DNA of 64,000 nt from Francisella uliginis (GCF_001895265.1 NZ_CP016796.1:2108001-2172000), one strand, 5' to 3'. Positions 20,613 to 34,743 are shown, numbered from the stretch's first letter. Made by a program: numbers and translations. The notes: generated by a model from the sequence alone, not told the origin.

Positions 20613-22652
20613 TTAAACCAAATGAATAGCTGTAATAAACATATCAATCAACTTGATACATATAAATGGTACTATTACGCCACCTAAACCATAGAATAAA
20701 AGATTCTTTCGTAATAAGGTTTGCGATGATGCAACTACATTTTTCACGCCGATCAATGCCATTGGAATCAAAAATATAATGATTAAAGCATTAAATATCA
20801 CAGCTGATAATATCGCACTTGTAGACGAATGAAGGTTCATTATATTCATAGCTCCCAAACTTGGAAAAGCTGTCACGAATAATGCAGGAATTACCACAAA
20901 ATATTTTGCAATATCATTAGTCACACTAAATGTTGTTAGAGCTCCTCGAGTAACAAGTATCTGCTTACCAATTTTAACGATTTCTATGATTTTCTTAGGA
21001 TCTGAATCTAGATCAACCATATTCCCAGCTTCTCTAGCTGCAGAGGTTCCCGTAGCCATAGCAATACCGACATCAGCTTGGGCAAGTGCAGGAGCATCAT
21101 TTGTTCCATCGCCACACATTGCTACAGTTTTGCCCTCTTCTTGAGCCTTCATAATATAATCTAGCTTATCTTGAGGTGACGCTTGAGCAACAAAATCATC
21201 AACACCTGCTTCAGCTGCAATAGCTGCGGCAGTCAAAGGATTATCACCTGTAATCATTACAGTTTGCACACCCATTTTACGTAACTCTTCAAAACGCTGT
21301 TTAATTTTTGGTTTAATAATATCTTTAAGATGTACAACTCCTAAAAGTCTATCTTTTTGAGCTACCGCTAGAGGTGTACCACCTTGCTCAGATATTTGTT
21401 CTGTAACTTTTTTAAACATCGCAGCTAAACCACTATCAAGTTTACCTTCTAAATAATTCTCCACAGAAGATATAGCTCCTTTTCTTATCTCTAAGTTTTG
21501 ATAATCTATACCACTCATTCTTGTATATGCTGAGAAAGGTATAATTTCTGCTTCTGATAGGTCTACTTTCTTTTTATCAAAACCAAAGTTCTTTTCTGCT
21601 AGCTTAACTATTGATTTACCTTCAGGTGTCTCATCTACTAAAGAGCATAACCATGCAGCATGAGCAAGCTCTTCTGGAGAAGCAGCCCCTAATGGAATAA
21701 AATCTGTCGCAAAACGATTCCCTAATGTAATAGTCCCTGTTTTATCTAAAAGCAATAAATCAATATTACCAGAAGATTCTACAGCTCTACCTGACATAGC
21801 TACTATATTGAACTTTAATAATCTATCCATACCCGATATCCCAACAGCTGAAAGCAGACCTGCGATCGTTGTCGGTATTAAAGTCACAAATAAAGCTATC
21901 AATACTACTGCTGATAACTGAGTCTTGCTATACATTGCCATGCCATATAAAGAACATATTGCAAATATAAAAATCAACGTCAGCCCTGATAACAAAATAG
22001 TCAAAGCAATTTCATTTGGTGATTTAAGTCTTTTAGCATTCTCAACAAGATCAATCATCTTATCTAAGAAACTTTCACCAGGATTAGATGTGACTTTAAT
22101 TTTGACACTATCAGATAAAACTTTTGTTCCAGCTGTTACTGCTGAATTATCTGAACCTGCCTCTTTAACAACTGGTTCTGACTCACCTGTTATTGCTGAC
22201 TCATCAATTGTTGCCATACCTTCAATAACATCACCATCGCATGGGATAAAATTATTAGTATCGACAAAGACAATATCACCTATTTTAAGGCTCTCCGCAT
22301 CTACTTTTGTAAGATTTCCTTCACTATCTTCTTTCATAGCAAAGAGCTTTGATTTAGCTGCTTTTAGCGTATCTGCTTGAGCTTTACCTCTACCTTCAGC
22401 AATACCTTCAGCAAAATTGGCAAAAAATATTGTAAACCATAGCCAAATAACTACTTGTAATGTAAAGCCAATGCTTTGACCAGAAAAAAGTTCTGTAATT
22501 AAATATAATGTACATAATAAAGTAACAACCTCAACACAGAACATAACAGGGTTTTTGATCATCTGGCGAGGATCACACTTTGTAAAAGTTTTTGATAGAG
22601 CTGGTACTAATAGCTCTTTTGATAATAGACTCGGAGATTTTTTTGTACTCAT
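20613..22652 (-). CDS. kdpB: K+-transporting P-type ATPase subunit KdpB
   Basis: A 679-residue catalytic subunit. It shows the actuator loop TGES (155-158), phosphorylation site DKTGT with Asp303, the nucleotide-binding stretch and the hinge MCGDGTNDAPALAQADVG. ATP hydrolysis here drives potassium through KdpA. Length and order are standard. It follows kdpA by 9 bp in the same operon. Confidence 0.97.
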   Translation of the reverse strand: MSTKKSPSLLSKELLVPALSKTFTKCDPRQMIKNPVMFCVEVVTLLCTLYLITELFSGQSIGFTLQVVIWLWFTIFFANFAEGIAEGRGKAQADTLKAAKSKLFAMKEDSEGNLTKVDAESLKIGDIVFVDTNNFIPCDGDVIEGMATIDESAITGESEPVVKEAGSDNSAVTAGTKVLSDSVKIKVTSNPGESFLDKMIDLVENAKRLKSPNEIALTILLSGLTLIFIFAICSLYGMAMYSKTQLSAVVLIALFVTLIPTTIAGLLSAVGISGMDRLLKFNIVAMSGRAVESSGNIDLLLLDKTGTITLGNRFATDFIPLGAASPEELAHAAWLCSLVDETPEGKSIVKLAEKNFGFDKKKVDLSEAEIIPFSAYTRMSGIDYQNLEIRKGAISSVENYLEGKLDSGLAAMFKKVTEQISEQGGTPLAVAQKDRLLGVVHLKDIIKPKIKQRFEELRKMGVQTVMITGDNPLTAAAIAAEAGVDDFVAQASPQDKLDYIMKAQEEGKTVAMCGDGTNDAPALAQADVGIAMATGTSAAREAGNMVDLDSDPKKIIEIVKIGKQILVTRGALTTFSVTNDIAKYFVVIPALFVTAFPSLGAMNIMNLHSSTSAILSAVIFNALIIIFLIPMALIGVKNVVASSQTLLRKNLLFYGLGGVIVPFICIKLIDMFITAIHLV

Positions 22653-22661
22653 AACTTCAAC

Positions 22662-24383
22662 CTATAAATAAGTTAGATTTAATTGATCTAATATTGGACC
22701 CAAACCTAATGCTGGGAATATTGTCAAACCACCAATTATTAATATTGTGAAAAACACCAACACTGAAAATATAATACTTGTCGTATCTAATGAACTAATT
22801 TCACATATCTGTGAGCTACGCTTTTTCTTAACTAAAGAGCCTGCTAACATTAGCACCGCAAAAATTATGCCAAATCTACCGATAAACATACTCAATGCTA
22901 TAGTTATATTTAGATAGCTAGTATTTGCTGCTAACCCTGCAAAAGAACTACCGTTATTATTTGCTCCTGAAATATAAGCATATAATATTTCTGAGAAGCC
23001 ATGAGCACCACTATTTGTTAAAGATGCATACACACTTGGTATAACACTCGCCACACCAGTAAATACCAATACACAACATGGTGAAACTAATAAAGCAAGC
23101 ATTGTCCATTTCATATCATTGGCTTCTATACGCTTGCCTAAGAAGCTAGGGGCTCTGCCGATCATTAATGAACCAATAAACACAGCTAACATTAAGAACA
23201 TAAAGAAACCATAAAAACCAGCGCCAATACCCCCAAATATAACTTCACCTATTGCCATATTTAGCATAGCCATCATCCCACCAATAGCAGAATAACTATC
23301 CACTACACTATTTACACCGCCATCTGAAGCTGATGTAGATACTGTGTTATACAGAGTTGAATTAAATATACCAAAGCGAGTTTCTTTGCCCTCCATATTA
23401 GATAAATGTCCTACTTGACCATATATATCTTGGATATGCTTACTATCAAGAAAATCTAAACCATGAAGCTCTGAGATTGTCATGATAAGTAAAGAAATTA
23501 CAAATAAAACTAACATTACTCCAAAGATCGTCCAGCCTTGCTTTGTATTTCCAACCCACTTACCAAATGTGTAAGTTAAAGCTGCAGGTATCGCAAATAT
23601 TGAGATCATTTGAATATAATTTGTTATTAGTGTTGGATTCTCATATGGATGTGCAGAGTTCGCACCAAAGAAACCTCCTCCATTAGTTCCAAGTGACTTT
23701 ATCGCCTCTTGAGAAGCTACTGGACCTTGAGGAATGATTTGCTCACTACCTGCTAGAGTATGAACATGTAAATATGCCATTATATTTTGTGGCACTCCTT
23801 GAAATACATATACAACGGCAATAACTATTGATATAGGTAGTAATATCCAAAATATGCCTTTACCAAGGTCATTCCAAAAATTACCAACTGTTGCTGTTTC
23901 ATGTCTAGCTACTGATCTTATCAAAGCAATTGCTACAGATAATCCAACAGCTGCTGAAACAAAATTCTGTACTGCAAGAGCTATCATCTGTGAAAAATAG
24001 CTAACACCTGTTTCTCCAGAGTAACTTTGCCAGTTTGTATTTGTCACAAAGCTAATAGCTGTATTAAACGCCTGAGAAAGACTCATACCTTTTATCTCTT
24101 GAGGATTTAAAGGTAAAACTCCTTGTAAAACTAGTATTAGAAAAACAAAGATAAAAGCCATTATTGAAAAACTTAATAAGCTAAAAAAGTAAGCTCTCGC
24201 TGTTTGCTCTTTTCTTGAGCTTTCTCCCAAAAATAACAAATATAATCTCTGAAACGGTCTAGCAAACCAGTCTAAATTAGTTTTTTCATTATTAAAAACT
24301 TTAAATATATAGTTTCCTAATGGCTTTGTTAGCAAAGCTATTATTACTATAAAGATTGCAAATATTATAAAGTTTAGATACAT
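22662..24383 (-). CDS. kdpA: K+-transporting ATPase subunit KdpA
   Basis: A 573-residue channel-like subunit with about ten transmembrane helices and four selectivity-filter repeats, including TNTNWQSYSGE and SLGTNGGGFFGANSAHP. It carries K+ across the inner membrane in the KdpFABC complex. The ribosome binding site AGGGGT lies 8 nt upstream of the ATG at 24383, and kdpF is immediately upstream. Confidence 0.97.
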   Translation of the reverse strand: MYLNFIIFAIFIVIIALLTKPLGNYIFKVFNNEKTNLDWFARPFQRLYLLFLGESSRKEQTARAYFFSLLSFSIMAFIFVFLILVLQGVLPLNPQEIKGMSLSQAFNTAISFVTNTNWQSYSGETGVSYFSQMIALAVQNFVSAAVGLSVAIALIRSVARHETATVGNFWNDLGKGIFWILLPISIVIAVVYVFQGVPQNIMAYLHVHTLAGSEQIIPQGPVASQEAIKSLGTNGGGFFGANSAHPYENPTLITNYIQMISIFAIPAALTYTFGKWVGNTKQGWTIFGVMLVLFVISLLIMTISELHGLDFLDSKHIQDIYGQVGHLSNMEGKETRFGIFNSTLYNTVSTSASDGGVNSVVDSYSAIGGMMAMLNMAIGEVIFGGIGAGFYGFFMFLMLAVFIGSLMIGRAPSFLGKRIEANDMKWTMLALLVSPCCVLVFTGVASVIPSVYASLTNSGAHGFSEILYAYISGANNNGSSFAGLAANTSYLNITIALSMFIGRFGIIFAVLMLAGSLVKKKRSSQICEISSLDTTSIIFSVLVFFTILIIGGLTIFPALGLGPILDQLNLTYL

Positions 24384-24399
24384 CTCTTACCCCTATCAA

Positions 24400-24480
24400 T
24401 TAAAATTTATCTGGAAAGATAAGAGTTAAAGTCATATAAACTGCTAAAGTTATCATTACAACTGCAGAAAGAAAAATCAT
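24400..24480 (-). CDS. kdpF: K+-transporting ATPase small subunit KdpF
   Basis: A 26-residue hydrophobic peptide read by hand: MIFLSAVVMITLAVYMTL followed by TLIFPDKF. The single helix and the Pro-Asp/Glu-Lys-Phe ending are typical of KdpF, which stabilises the KdpABC complex. AGAGG lies 5 nt before the ATG. It is the first gene of the kdp operon, with 16 bp to kdpA. It is too short for routine gene finding. Confidence 0.82.
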   Translation of the reverse strand: MIFLSAVVMITLAVYMTLTLIFPDKF

Positions 24481-24581
24481 ATCAGCCTCTTTTTATATTT
24501 TAAATTTATATCAATTTTTCAAAGGTGATAGATTATAGATTGTAGTGGTATAAAAGTTCTATTAGGAAATAATAAAGAAAG

Positions 24582-24604
24582 TATAAAATTTTCATAAAAT
24601 TTTG
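24582..24604 (-). promoter_or_regulatory. likely KdpE operator upstream of kdpF
   Basis: The heptamer ATAAAAT occurs at 24583-24589 and again at 24594-24600, an 11-bp direct repeat (ATTTTAT on the gene strand), about 100 bp upstream of kdpF. Direct repeats spaced one helical turn are typical of OmpR-family sites, and E. coli KdpE binds a similar T-rich region. TATTAT follows downstream as a possible -10. Inferred from position and pattern. Confidence 0.4.
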
Positions 24605-24722
24605 TATTTTAAAAGACAAATAAAATAGGTTCTGTACAAAACAAACATATAGATTAGATTGAAAATAGCTAAACCGTAGTTATTTAAAAGTTGAAAGACG
24701 ATAAGTACCAAGGGTTTAGCAA

Positions 24723-25162
24723 ATGCATTATCATATAAAAGAAATATTTTAGTCAGGCATTTTAGAGCTAGTTATAAGAACACTAGCAGTCCCTGAAAAT
24801 ACAAATGTAAATGAAGATATATTTGAGAATGGATATTATCCCATATGGATCAAAGAGGCTCAATACTTGCCTATAAGATTGCCAAAAGCAAAACAATAAC
24901 TGTTGCTATTAACTCTATGGTTTTTATAAGACCAGTTGCTCTTGGAGATGTTGTTAGAGCTTATGCCAAATTAATTAACATTGGCACTACCTCTCTAAAG
25001 TTAAATCTAAGAACTTATGTTATTAGGAAAAATAGTTACATGAGAGAGCTAGTAACACAAGCAGAATTTATCTACGTTAAAATTGATGAGAATAATATAC
25101 CTGAATTAAAAACTATGAATTTTAGACTAATCATCGAAGTTAATAAATTTATAAAGTATTAG
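24723..25162 (+). pseudogene. yciA: yciA-like acyl-CoA thioesterase pseudogene
   Basis: Remnant of a hotdog-fold acyl-CoA thioesterase. The first frame begins MHYHIKEIF, hits a TAG at 24750, then reads on as GILELVIRTLAVPENTNVNEDIF. A frame change near 24837 brings the rest into another frame: MDQRGSILAYKIAKSKT then MVFIRPVALGDVVRAYA, as in YciA. The catalytic-region FGGW is changed to FENG. The C-terminal end (from about 25105) also looks unlike the family. With a nonsense codon, a frameshift and altered motifs, it is non-functional. Confidence 0.85.
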
Positions 25163-25169
25163 AAACGAA

Positions 25170-25201
25170 AAAGCCCCGCTTTTTAGGGCGAGGCTTTTTT
25201 T
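25170..25201 (-). terminator. rho-independent terminator of the rRNA operon
   Basis: GCCCCGC / GCGAGGC form a 7-bp GC-rich stem around a TTTTTAGG-type loop, flanked by A and T runs on both sides, just beyond the 5S gene. The flanks allow it to act in both directions. Confidence 0.8.
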
Positions 25202-25235
25202 ATTGCTTATCACGATAAGTCTTTTATTTGTAATA

Positions 25236-25349
25236 AGATGGCGACTACCTACTTTCACCTGGGCAAATGCCAGACTATCATCGGCGTGTTGTAGTTTCAC
25301 TTCTGAGTTCGGAATGGGATCAGGTGGTTCCTACAAGCTATCATCGCCA
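25236..25349 (-). rRNA. rrf: 5S ribosomal RNA
   Basis: The reverse complement holds the standard 5S elements, for example GATGATAGTCTGG and the GTAGGAACCACC-type helix near the 5' part. It is the last gene of the rRNA operon on the minus strand, between 23S and the terminator. Ends are approximate. Confidence 0.92.
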
Positions 25350-25414
25350 AAACTGTGTTTTGGGTTATATATCTTTTTATAAAGATATTTAACAATTCAG
25401 CATAGAAATAGACT

Positions 25415-28292
<2,878 letters not shown>

Positions 28293-28348
28293 AAGTCTAT
28301 TTCTATACTAAATTGTTAAATATCTCTATCATCATGCAAATAAAATAG

Positions 28349-28424
28349 TGGTGGAGCCAAGCGGGATCGAACCGCTGACCCCCTGCGTGCAAAGCAGGTG
28401 CTCTCCCAGCTGAGCTATGGCCCC
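28349..28424 (-). tRNA. tRNA-Ala (TGC)
   Basis: A 76-nt cloverleaf starting GGGGCCATAGCTCAGCTGGG with anticodon TGC in CTTTGCACG, a GTTCGATCC T-loop and an encoded CCA end. It is the second spacer tRNA between 16S and 23S. Confidence 0.97.
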
Positions 28425-28441
28425 AACTAAACCTAATATAC

Positions 28442-28518
<77 letters not shown>

Positions 28519-28611
28519 GTATCTTATTTACACTAAAATATATTATCTACAAACACTAAGCTAAATCATTTAAACATGTAATTAGAGCTTATTCTTTTTT
28601 TCGTATTTCCG

Positions 28612-30147
<1,536 letters not shown>

Positions 30148-30279
30148 ATTCTCAAATTCTGACTCTAACTACTGATACTCAAATTCTTTAACAAAGTGTT
30201 TGTATATAATATATCTATTAAATATCTTAAAAGCCTTAGCTTCCTACCGTTGACATCACTCGTCAGCCGGTGAAGACAT

Positions 30280-30308
30280 ATAATACGCATCACTCCTCAT
30301 AATTGCAA
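30280..30308 (-). promoter_or_regulatory. rRNA operon promoter
   Basis: On the minus strand, TTGCAA (30303-30308), a 17-bp spacer and TATTAT (30280-30285) lie about 130 bp upstream of the 16S 5' end. An A/T-rich tract directly upstream (30310-30365) could act as an UP element. The stretch 30148-30478 otherwise holds only the rRNA leader; no gene is seen in it. Confidence 0.65.
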
Positions 30309-31117
30309 GTACTTTCTTAAAAAAAATCAAAGTTTTTCGGTTTTTTTATTTCTAGCTTAAATTTAGCTTATGACAAACTATATATATGTACCCTTTCAAC
30401 GCATATCTCATGAGAATAACAAGATGCTTTTTTAAAAAAACGGCTAGCAATAATAATATAAGATTAATTTGAGTGTTTTTAAACAAAACTATCTGTTGCT
30501 TTAACTAATGCTTCAATAATACCTGGCTCACTAATAGAATGACCTGCATCAGCAATAATTTCTAATTTAGCTGTTGGCCAAGCCTTATGTAAGTCCCAAG
30601 CACTTGTCGCTGGACAAACCATATCATAGCGCCCTTGCACAATAACTCCAGGTATATTTTCTATTTTATGTGCATTCTTAAGTAACTGTGCCTCTTCTAA
30701 GAAAAGTCCATTCTTAAAGAAGTGACACTCGATTCTTGCAAAGGCTAAACTAAACTTATCCCCTGAGTATCTATCTATTGATTTTTTATCTACATAAAGT
30801 TTACTAGTTGATGCTTCCCAAGCACTCCATGCTTTTGCAGCTTTTTTCTTGAGATCATCATCGCTCCCAGTCAATATACTATGATATGCAGATATAAAAT
30901 CATCTCTAGACTCTACAGGGATAGGATCTATATATTTTTCCCACATATCAGGGAATATTTCACTTGCACCATGTTGATATAACCATGATATTTCTTTATG
31001 CCTTCCTAAAAATATACCCCTAAGAACAAGCTCTGTAACAACCTCTGGGTAGGTTTGCGCATATGCTAAACCCAATGTACTCCCCCAAGAACCTCCAAAA
31101 ACCATCCACTTGTTAAT

Positions 31118-32066
31118 AGACCTCTTGCGAAATACTACTTCAGAGGCATTTTATTTCTAAGTAGGTATTTTCTTTTTAGAATCCGTTTTGTAAATTAACT
31201 ATTCCAGCCACTAAATTAAACCTAAGATTAGCTTTTTTACCAAAACTTCTATAGGTTTCACCCAGTATACGAAACTTTTTAATTTCTGCAATTTTATGCT
31301 CAACATAAATCCTAATCTTACTAAGCCATTTATTATAATTCTTCTGCTCTATACTTAAAGAACCTCCTTTGGGCTTTTTATAGGGGAGTTTTACTTTAGT
31401 AGATTCATTTTGAATACCTTGGTAGCCATTGTCACAATATTTATCAACATCACGAGCTAATTTATCTGATTTTCTGCGAACAGTTATATCATGAACACTG
31501 CCTGGATAAACCTTCGAAACATTAACTATTTGACCTGCTTCACTGATAGCTATTTCTACTTTCTGTGTATGGCTTTTTTTCTTCCCTGAATAGTTAGCCT
31601 TTCTTCGTTTTAATTTCTTAGGTCTCTGGATTGGCTGTTCTGTTGCATCTATTAAAAGTCTTTCTACTTTTTGATTAGTCATGCTTCTATCTTTTTTTAT
31701 ATGTATTTCTTTAACTAGTAGTAACTCTACTCGTCTAATTAGGCGATTTACATTTGATTCATCTAATCCTATCAAGTAGCCTAAAAATTCTTGTGTCATA
31801 TAGCAACGATAATATATTAAAACTAACAATAATCTATCTGCATGATTATCAACTTTTGGCTTTCTGCCAATCCTTGGAAATCCTTCATCTAAGGATTTTG
31901 AGGCATCGGTTAAGATTTTATTGAAATGTTTTAGTTTTAAACCTGTTAGTTTTCTAAATATTCTGGCTTTCTTTGACAATATTGCGTAGCTTATTTGCAT
32001 TTTTATGGATCTCTTAAGCAATCTTTCTATATATATGGTGAATAATTAGTATTTCGCAAGAGGTCT
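31118..32066 (-). mobile_element. IS5-family insertion sequence, copy 1 (949 bp)
   Basis: The ends are inverted repeats AGACCTCTTGCGAAATACTA and its complement. The 3-bp sequence AAT flanks both sides (31115-31117 and 32067-32069). It carries one transposase gene and is inserted in pip. I saw no difference from the copies at 35433-36381 and 52329-53277. Confidence 0.93.
31176..32000 (-). CDS. IS5-family transposase, copy 1
   Basis: A 274-residue transposase from the ATG at 32000; a TTG 21 nt upstream is a possible but weaker start, since AAGAGAT sits 9 nt before the ATG. The N-terminal region has a helix-turn-helix (MTQEFLGYLIGLDESNVNRLIRR). The DDE domain shows Asp in LLIDATEQPIQRP, Asp in KYCDNGYQG and Glu in EHKIAEIKKFR. 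Short 3-bp target duplications and this HTH/DDE_4 pairing point to the ISL2 or a related subgroup of IS5. Confidence 0.9.
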   Translation of the reverse strand: MQISYAILSKKARIFRKLTGLKLKHFNKILTDASKSLDEGFPRIGRKPKVDNHADRLLLVLIYYRCYMTQEFLGYLIGLDESNVNRLIRRVELLLVKEIHIKKDRSMTNQKVERLLIDATEQPIQRPKKLKRRKANYSGKKKSHTQKVEIAISEAGQIVNVSKVYPGSVHDITVRRKSDKLARDVDKYCDNGYQGIQNESTKVKLPYKKPKGGSLSIEQKNYNKWLSKIRIYVEHKIAEIKKFRILGETYRSFGKKANLRFNLVAGIVNLQNGF

Positions 32067-32423
32067 AATATTTAATTTTTTCCGAATCTTCTCAAAATCC
32101 TCTATCAGGTACCAAGTTGTATTTTCATGTAGGTCTGCAAATGGTGTACTTTTACCACAACCTCTCTGATCTACTAGAATAATACGATACTTCTGTGGAT
32201 TAAAATACTGCCTATAACTAGGTTGTATTCCTCCACCAGGTCCTCCATGAATAAACACAACAGGCTTACCTTCAGGGTTCCCACACTCCTCAAAAAATAT
32301 TGTATGAGTATCAGAGACTTTTAAATACTCTTCATTATACGGTTCAATTTCTGGATATAACGGCATAAACAACCTTCTTATTCTACTTACCTAAGTAGTT
32401 AAATTATTCATCAAAAAAACTAG

Positions 32424-33191
32424 TTAGACAACCAAGTTTGTAGTAGTTGCTAAGATATTTGCTTGATTTTTTTCTAGTTGAACCATAAACTCATTAGTCG
32501 TAATCTTTTTAACTTCACAAACCTTATTTATAACCTTAAAGAGTAGTGATGGCATACCATCATTTACCTCCTCTCCTAACAACCAAGAGTAAGCTGAAGG
32601 ATTATCAGTTTCTATCAAAATCCTATCAAGAGGAAGAGCCGATGCTATTTCTTGAATATGTTTACTAAATAAAACTTCAACACCTATGGAAAAGAAACCT
32701 CCTAGAGACAAATAGTTATCTAGAATATCCAAACTTCCAGAGTACCAATGAACCATAAACCTACTGCAATTATATTTTTCTAAAAGATTTACTACTTCTG
32801 TTTCTGCTCCACTTGTATGTAAGTTTAAAAGCTTACTTTTTGTCTCAGAGTGAGAAACAATGTATTCAAACACTTTTAGCTGATCGTCATAAGGAGATGC
32901 ATATTCTAAAAACCTTTTGTCTAAACCTATCTCACCTATAAACCTACTTTCGGATAAGTACTTATCTAAAATAGGTAGTTTATTAGAGTATTCCTCTGCT
33001 TTCCAAGGATGAACCCCAAATGAAGGAATAATAAACTTATACTTTTCACTTAAACTTTTTATTTTTTCGTATGATGGAATACACATCGCAACAGATAGAA
33101 GTTTTATGTTATATGCTTCACATTCAATTGCGACTTTCTTAATATCAGCTGATGAGTATTTATCTGTATGGACATGAGCATCTAATAACAT
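32424..33191 (-). CDS. TatD-like metal-dependent hydrolase
   Basis: A 255-residue TIM-barrel hydrolase of the TatD DNase family. The first-strand metal site LDAHVHTDKY, then FGVHPWKAEEY, FIGEIGLDKRF, the fourth-strand LHTSGAE, MVHWYSGS and ILIETDNP give the expected metal ligands. I chose the ATG at 33191, 1 bp after the pnuC stop, because it yields the conserved MLLDAHVH start; an upstream ATG at 33227 would add 12 residues inside pnuC. Relatives are Mg-dependent 3'-5' exonucleases or quality-control hydrolases. Coupling with pnuC suggests a shared transcript. Confidence 0.82.
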   Translation of the reverse strand: MLLDAHVHTDKYSSADIKKVAIECEAYNIKLLSVAMCIPSYEKIKSLSEKYKFIIPSFGVHPWKAEEYSNKLPILDKYLSESRFIGEIGLDKRFLEYASPYDDQLKVFEYIVSHSETKSKLLNLHTSGAETEVVNLLEKYNCSRFMVHWYSGSLDILDNYLSLGGFFSIGVEVLFSKHIQEIASALPLDRILIETDNPSAYSWLLGEEVNDGMPSLLFKVINKVCEVKKITTNEFMVQLEKNQANILATTTNLVV

Positions 33192-33192
33192 A

Positions 33193-33747
33193 TTATAATA
33201 TTGCCTTTTGCCAATGTTTATACCCATATATTGCCACTATTAAATATACAAAAGTAGTAACCGCAGCAAAAAACAAACTCTTATAGATATATAAAAATAC
33301 GTAAGTAGAATCTACAAAAATCCAAATTATCCAGTTATCAATTATTTTTCTACTTGCTAAAAACACACATATCAATGATGCAGTACTAGTAAATCCATCC
33401 ATATATGGAGTTGTTGAGTTTGTGTATACTATAAGTAACTGTGAAGCAAATATCCCAAATAACGCGATAAAGAATAAAACCTTTAACCATCCTGTAATGT
33501 TTAGCCTATGTACTATAGCTTTACCACTACCTGTATTATTCTGCCAAGCATACCAACCATAGCCAAAGCTAAATAATAAAACTACTTGTAATATTGCATC
33601 AGCATACAATCCACTAATTGAGAATAAACTAGCACTCATAATAAAACCTAATATACCAATAGGCCAACCGACCACATAAAGTCCTGCTAGTAAAAAAGTA
33701 CACAACAAATTAACAATCATTGTGCAAAAATCAAATATATGAAGCAT
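33193..33747 (-). CDS. pnuC: PnuC-type vitamin B3-nucleoside transporter
   Basis: A 184-residue protein with about seven hydrophobic helices. YVVGWPIGILGFIMS and the helix-4 region FGYGWYAWQNN, plus SRKIIDNWIIWIFVDSTYVFLYI, match the PnuC family, which imports nicotinamide riboside by facilitated diffusion for NAD synthesis. Some family members take thiamine instead. The gene heads a two-gene unit with the TatD-like hydrolase. Confidence 0.85.
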   Translation of the reverse strand: MLHIFDFCTMIVNLLCTFLLAGLYVVGWPIGILGFIMSASLFSISGLYADAILQVVLLFSFGYGWYAWQNNTGSGKAIVHRLNITGWLKVLFFIALFGIFASQLLIVYTNSTTPYMDGFTSTASLICVFLASRKIIDNWIIWIFVDSTYVFLYIYKSLFFAAVTTFVYLIVAIYGYKHWQKAIL

Positions 33748-33862
33748 TTATTTAAGGATAATAGATAAATATATGGACAGTATAATAACTGTGAATTATT
33801 TTTTTTGAAACTTTTTATGCAATATGTTATAGAAGTAAAACCTTGTGAAGTATTATAAGTAA

Positions 33863-33891
33863 TTGACTAATTTTAAAACGCTGTATATTAT
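33863..33891 (+). promoter_or_regulatory. sigma-70 promoter of the lipoprotein array
   Basis: TTGACT (33863-33868), a 17-bp spacer and TATTAT (33886-33891), about 35 bp before the first lipoprotein ATG. This is a near-consensus promoter. Confidence 0.7.
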
Positions 33892-33932
33892 GATTTATGG
33901 ATTAATTATAAAAATTTATAAAGGATAGAGTT

Positions 33933-34328
33933 ATGACAATAAAAAAGACATTCACAGCGTTATTATTAGCAACATCTGCACTTTCACTTAGTGGCTGTTG
34001 GCTTATCGTTGGTGCTGCAGCCGGAGCTGGTACAATTGCTTATGTTCAAGGTAAATATTCTATGAATATGGACGGTAGCTTAAAAGATGTTTATAACGCT
34101 GCTTTAGAAGCTGTACAAAACAACAATGATTATGTTATTACTAAAAAAGACATTACTCCAACAGATGCAACAATAGAAGGTAATACAAAAGTAGACACTA
34201 CAGACTTCTCTATTGAAATAGAAAAGCTTACAAGCAATGCATCAAAAGTTACTATCAAGTTTGGTACTTTTGGAGATCGTGCAGCATCAGCAACATTAAT
34301 GGATCAAATCCAGAAGAATGTAAAATAA
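33933..34328 (+). CDS. DUF3568-like lipoprotein 1
   Basis: A 131-residue lipoprotein with lipobox LSLSGC (lipidated Cys near 22). A Gly/Ala-rich hydrophobic stretch follows (VGAAAGAGTIAYVQGKYS), then a ~100-residue domain that contains YNAALEAVQ, IEIEKLTSNASKVTIKFGTFGD and a final LMDQIQKNVK. This is the DUF3568 pattern known mainly from Francisella; function unknown. It is the first of four tandem paralogues and follows a strong promoter. Confidence 0.82.
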   Translation: MTIKKTFTALLLATSALSLSGCWLIVGAAAGAGTIAYVQGKYSMNMDGSLKDVYNAALEAVQNNNDYVITKKDITPTDATIEGNTKVDTTDFSIEIEKLTSNASKVTIKFGTFGDRAASATLMDQIQKNVK

Positions 34329-34341
34329 GATAGGATAAAAA

Positions 34342-34743
34342 ATGAAACTCCTCAAAAAACTTCTTTTGATGTCACTTATCTCTTGCTCTGTGATAGCATT
34401 AAATAGTTGTGTACACACTGCGGTACCTGTTGGTGATGGAACAGTCGCATATACTGATGGAAACTACTCTATGAATATGCAAGGGAACTACAAAGAAGTT
34501 TATGAAGCGGCATTAAAAGCGGTGAAAAAAAATAATGACTTTGTATTAATTTCTAAAACTATCGATAGTAAACATTATAAAGCTGAAGTTGAAGGTGCTA
34601 CAAAAATAGATAGTACTAGCTTCTCTGTAGAGATAACGAAAGTTACTAATGATGTGTCGAAGGCCACTATCAAGTTTGGTACTTTTGGAGATCAGCAAAT
34701 GTCATCTACCCTAATGGATCAAATTCAGAAGAATGTAAAATAA
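34342..34743 (+). CDS. DUF3568-like lipoprotein 2
   Basis: A 133-residue paralogue with lipobox IALNSC. It ends in the same LMDQIQKNVK as the first gene, and the 13-bp spacer with its AGGA ribosome binding site is repeated before the third gene, so the unit was duplicated as gene plus spacer. The mature domain shares NYSMNMQG, YEAALKAVKKNNDFVL and KATIKFGTFGD with its neighbours. Confidence 0.82.
   Translation: MKLLKKLLLMSLISCSVIALNSCVHTAVPVGDGTVAYTDGNYSMNMQGNYKEVYEAALKAVKKNNDFVLISKTIDSKHYKAEVEGATKIDSTSFSVEITKVTNDVSKATIKFGTFGDQQMSSTLMDQIQKNVK

Larger units (their letters stand above)
30479..32372 (-). pseudogene. pip: proline iminopeptidase gene broken by an insertion sequence
   Basis: The N-terminal part (32046-32372) gives an alpha/beta hydrolase start with the oxyanion segment FIHGGPGGG and DQRGCGKS. 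The C-terminal part (30479-31105) gives the nucleophile elbow GGSWGST, with Asp in GRYDMVCP and His in DAGHSIS. Removing the 949-bp element and one copy of the 3-bp duplication restores a single 313-aa frame with ...KLNI-NKWMVFGGSWGST at the junction. Proline iminopeptidase releases N-terminal proline from peptides. No other lesion is visible, so the loss is recent. Confidence 0.9.

Noticed and set aside
30148-30279. boxA-like CTTTAACA near the rRNA leader
   Set aside because: It lies on the strand opposite to transcription.
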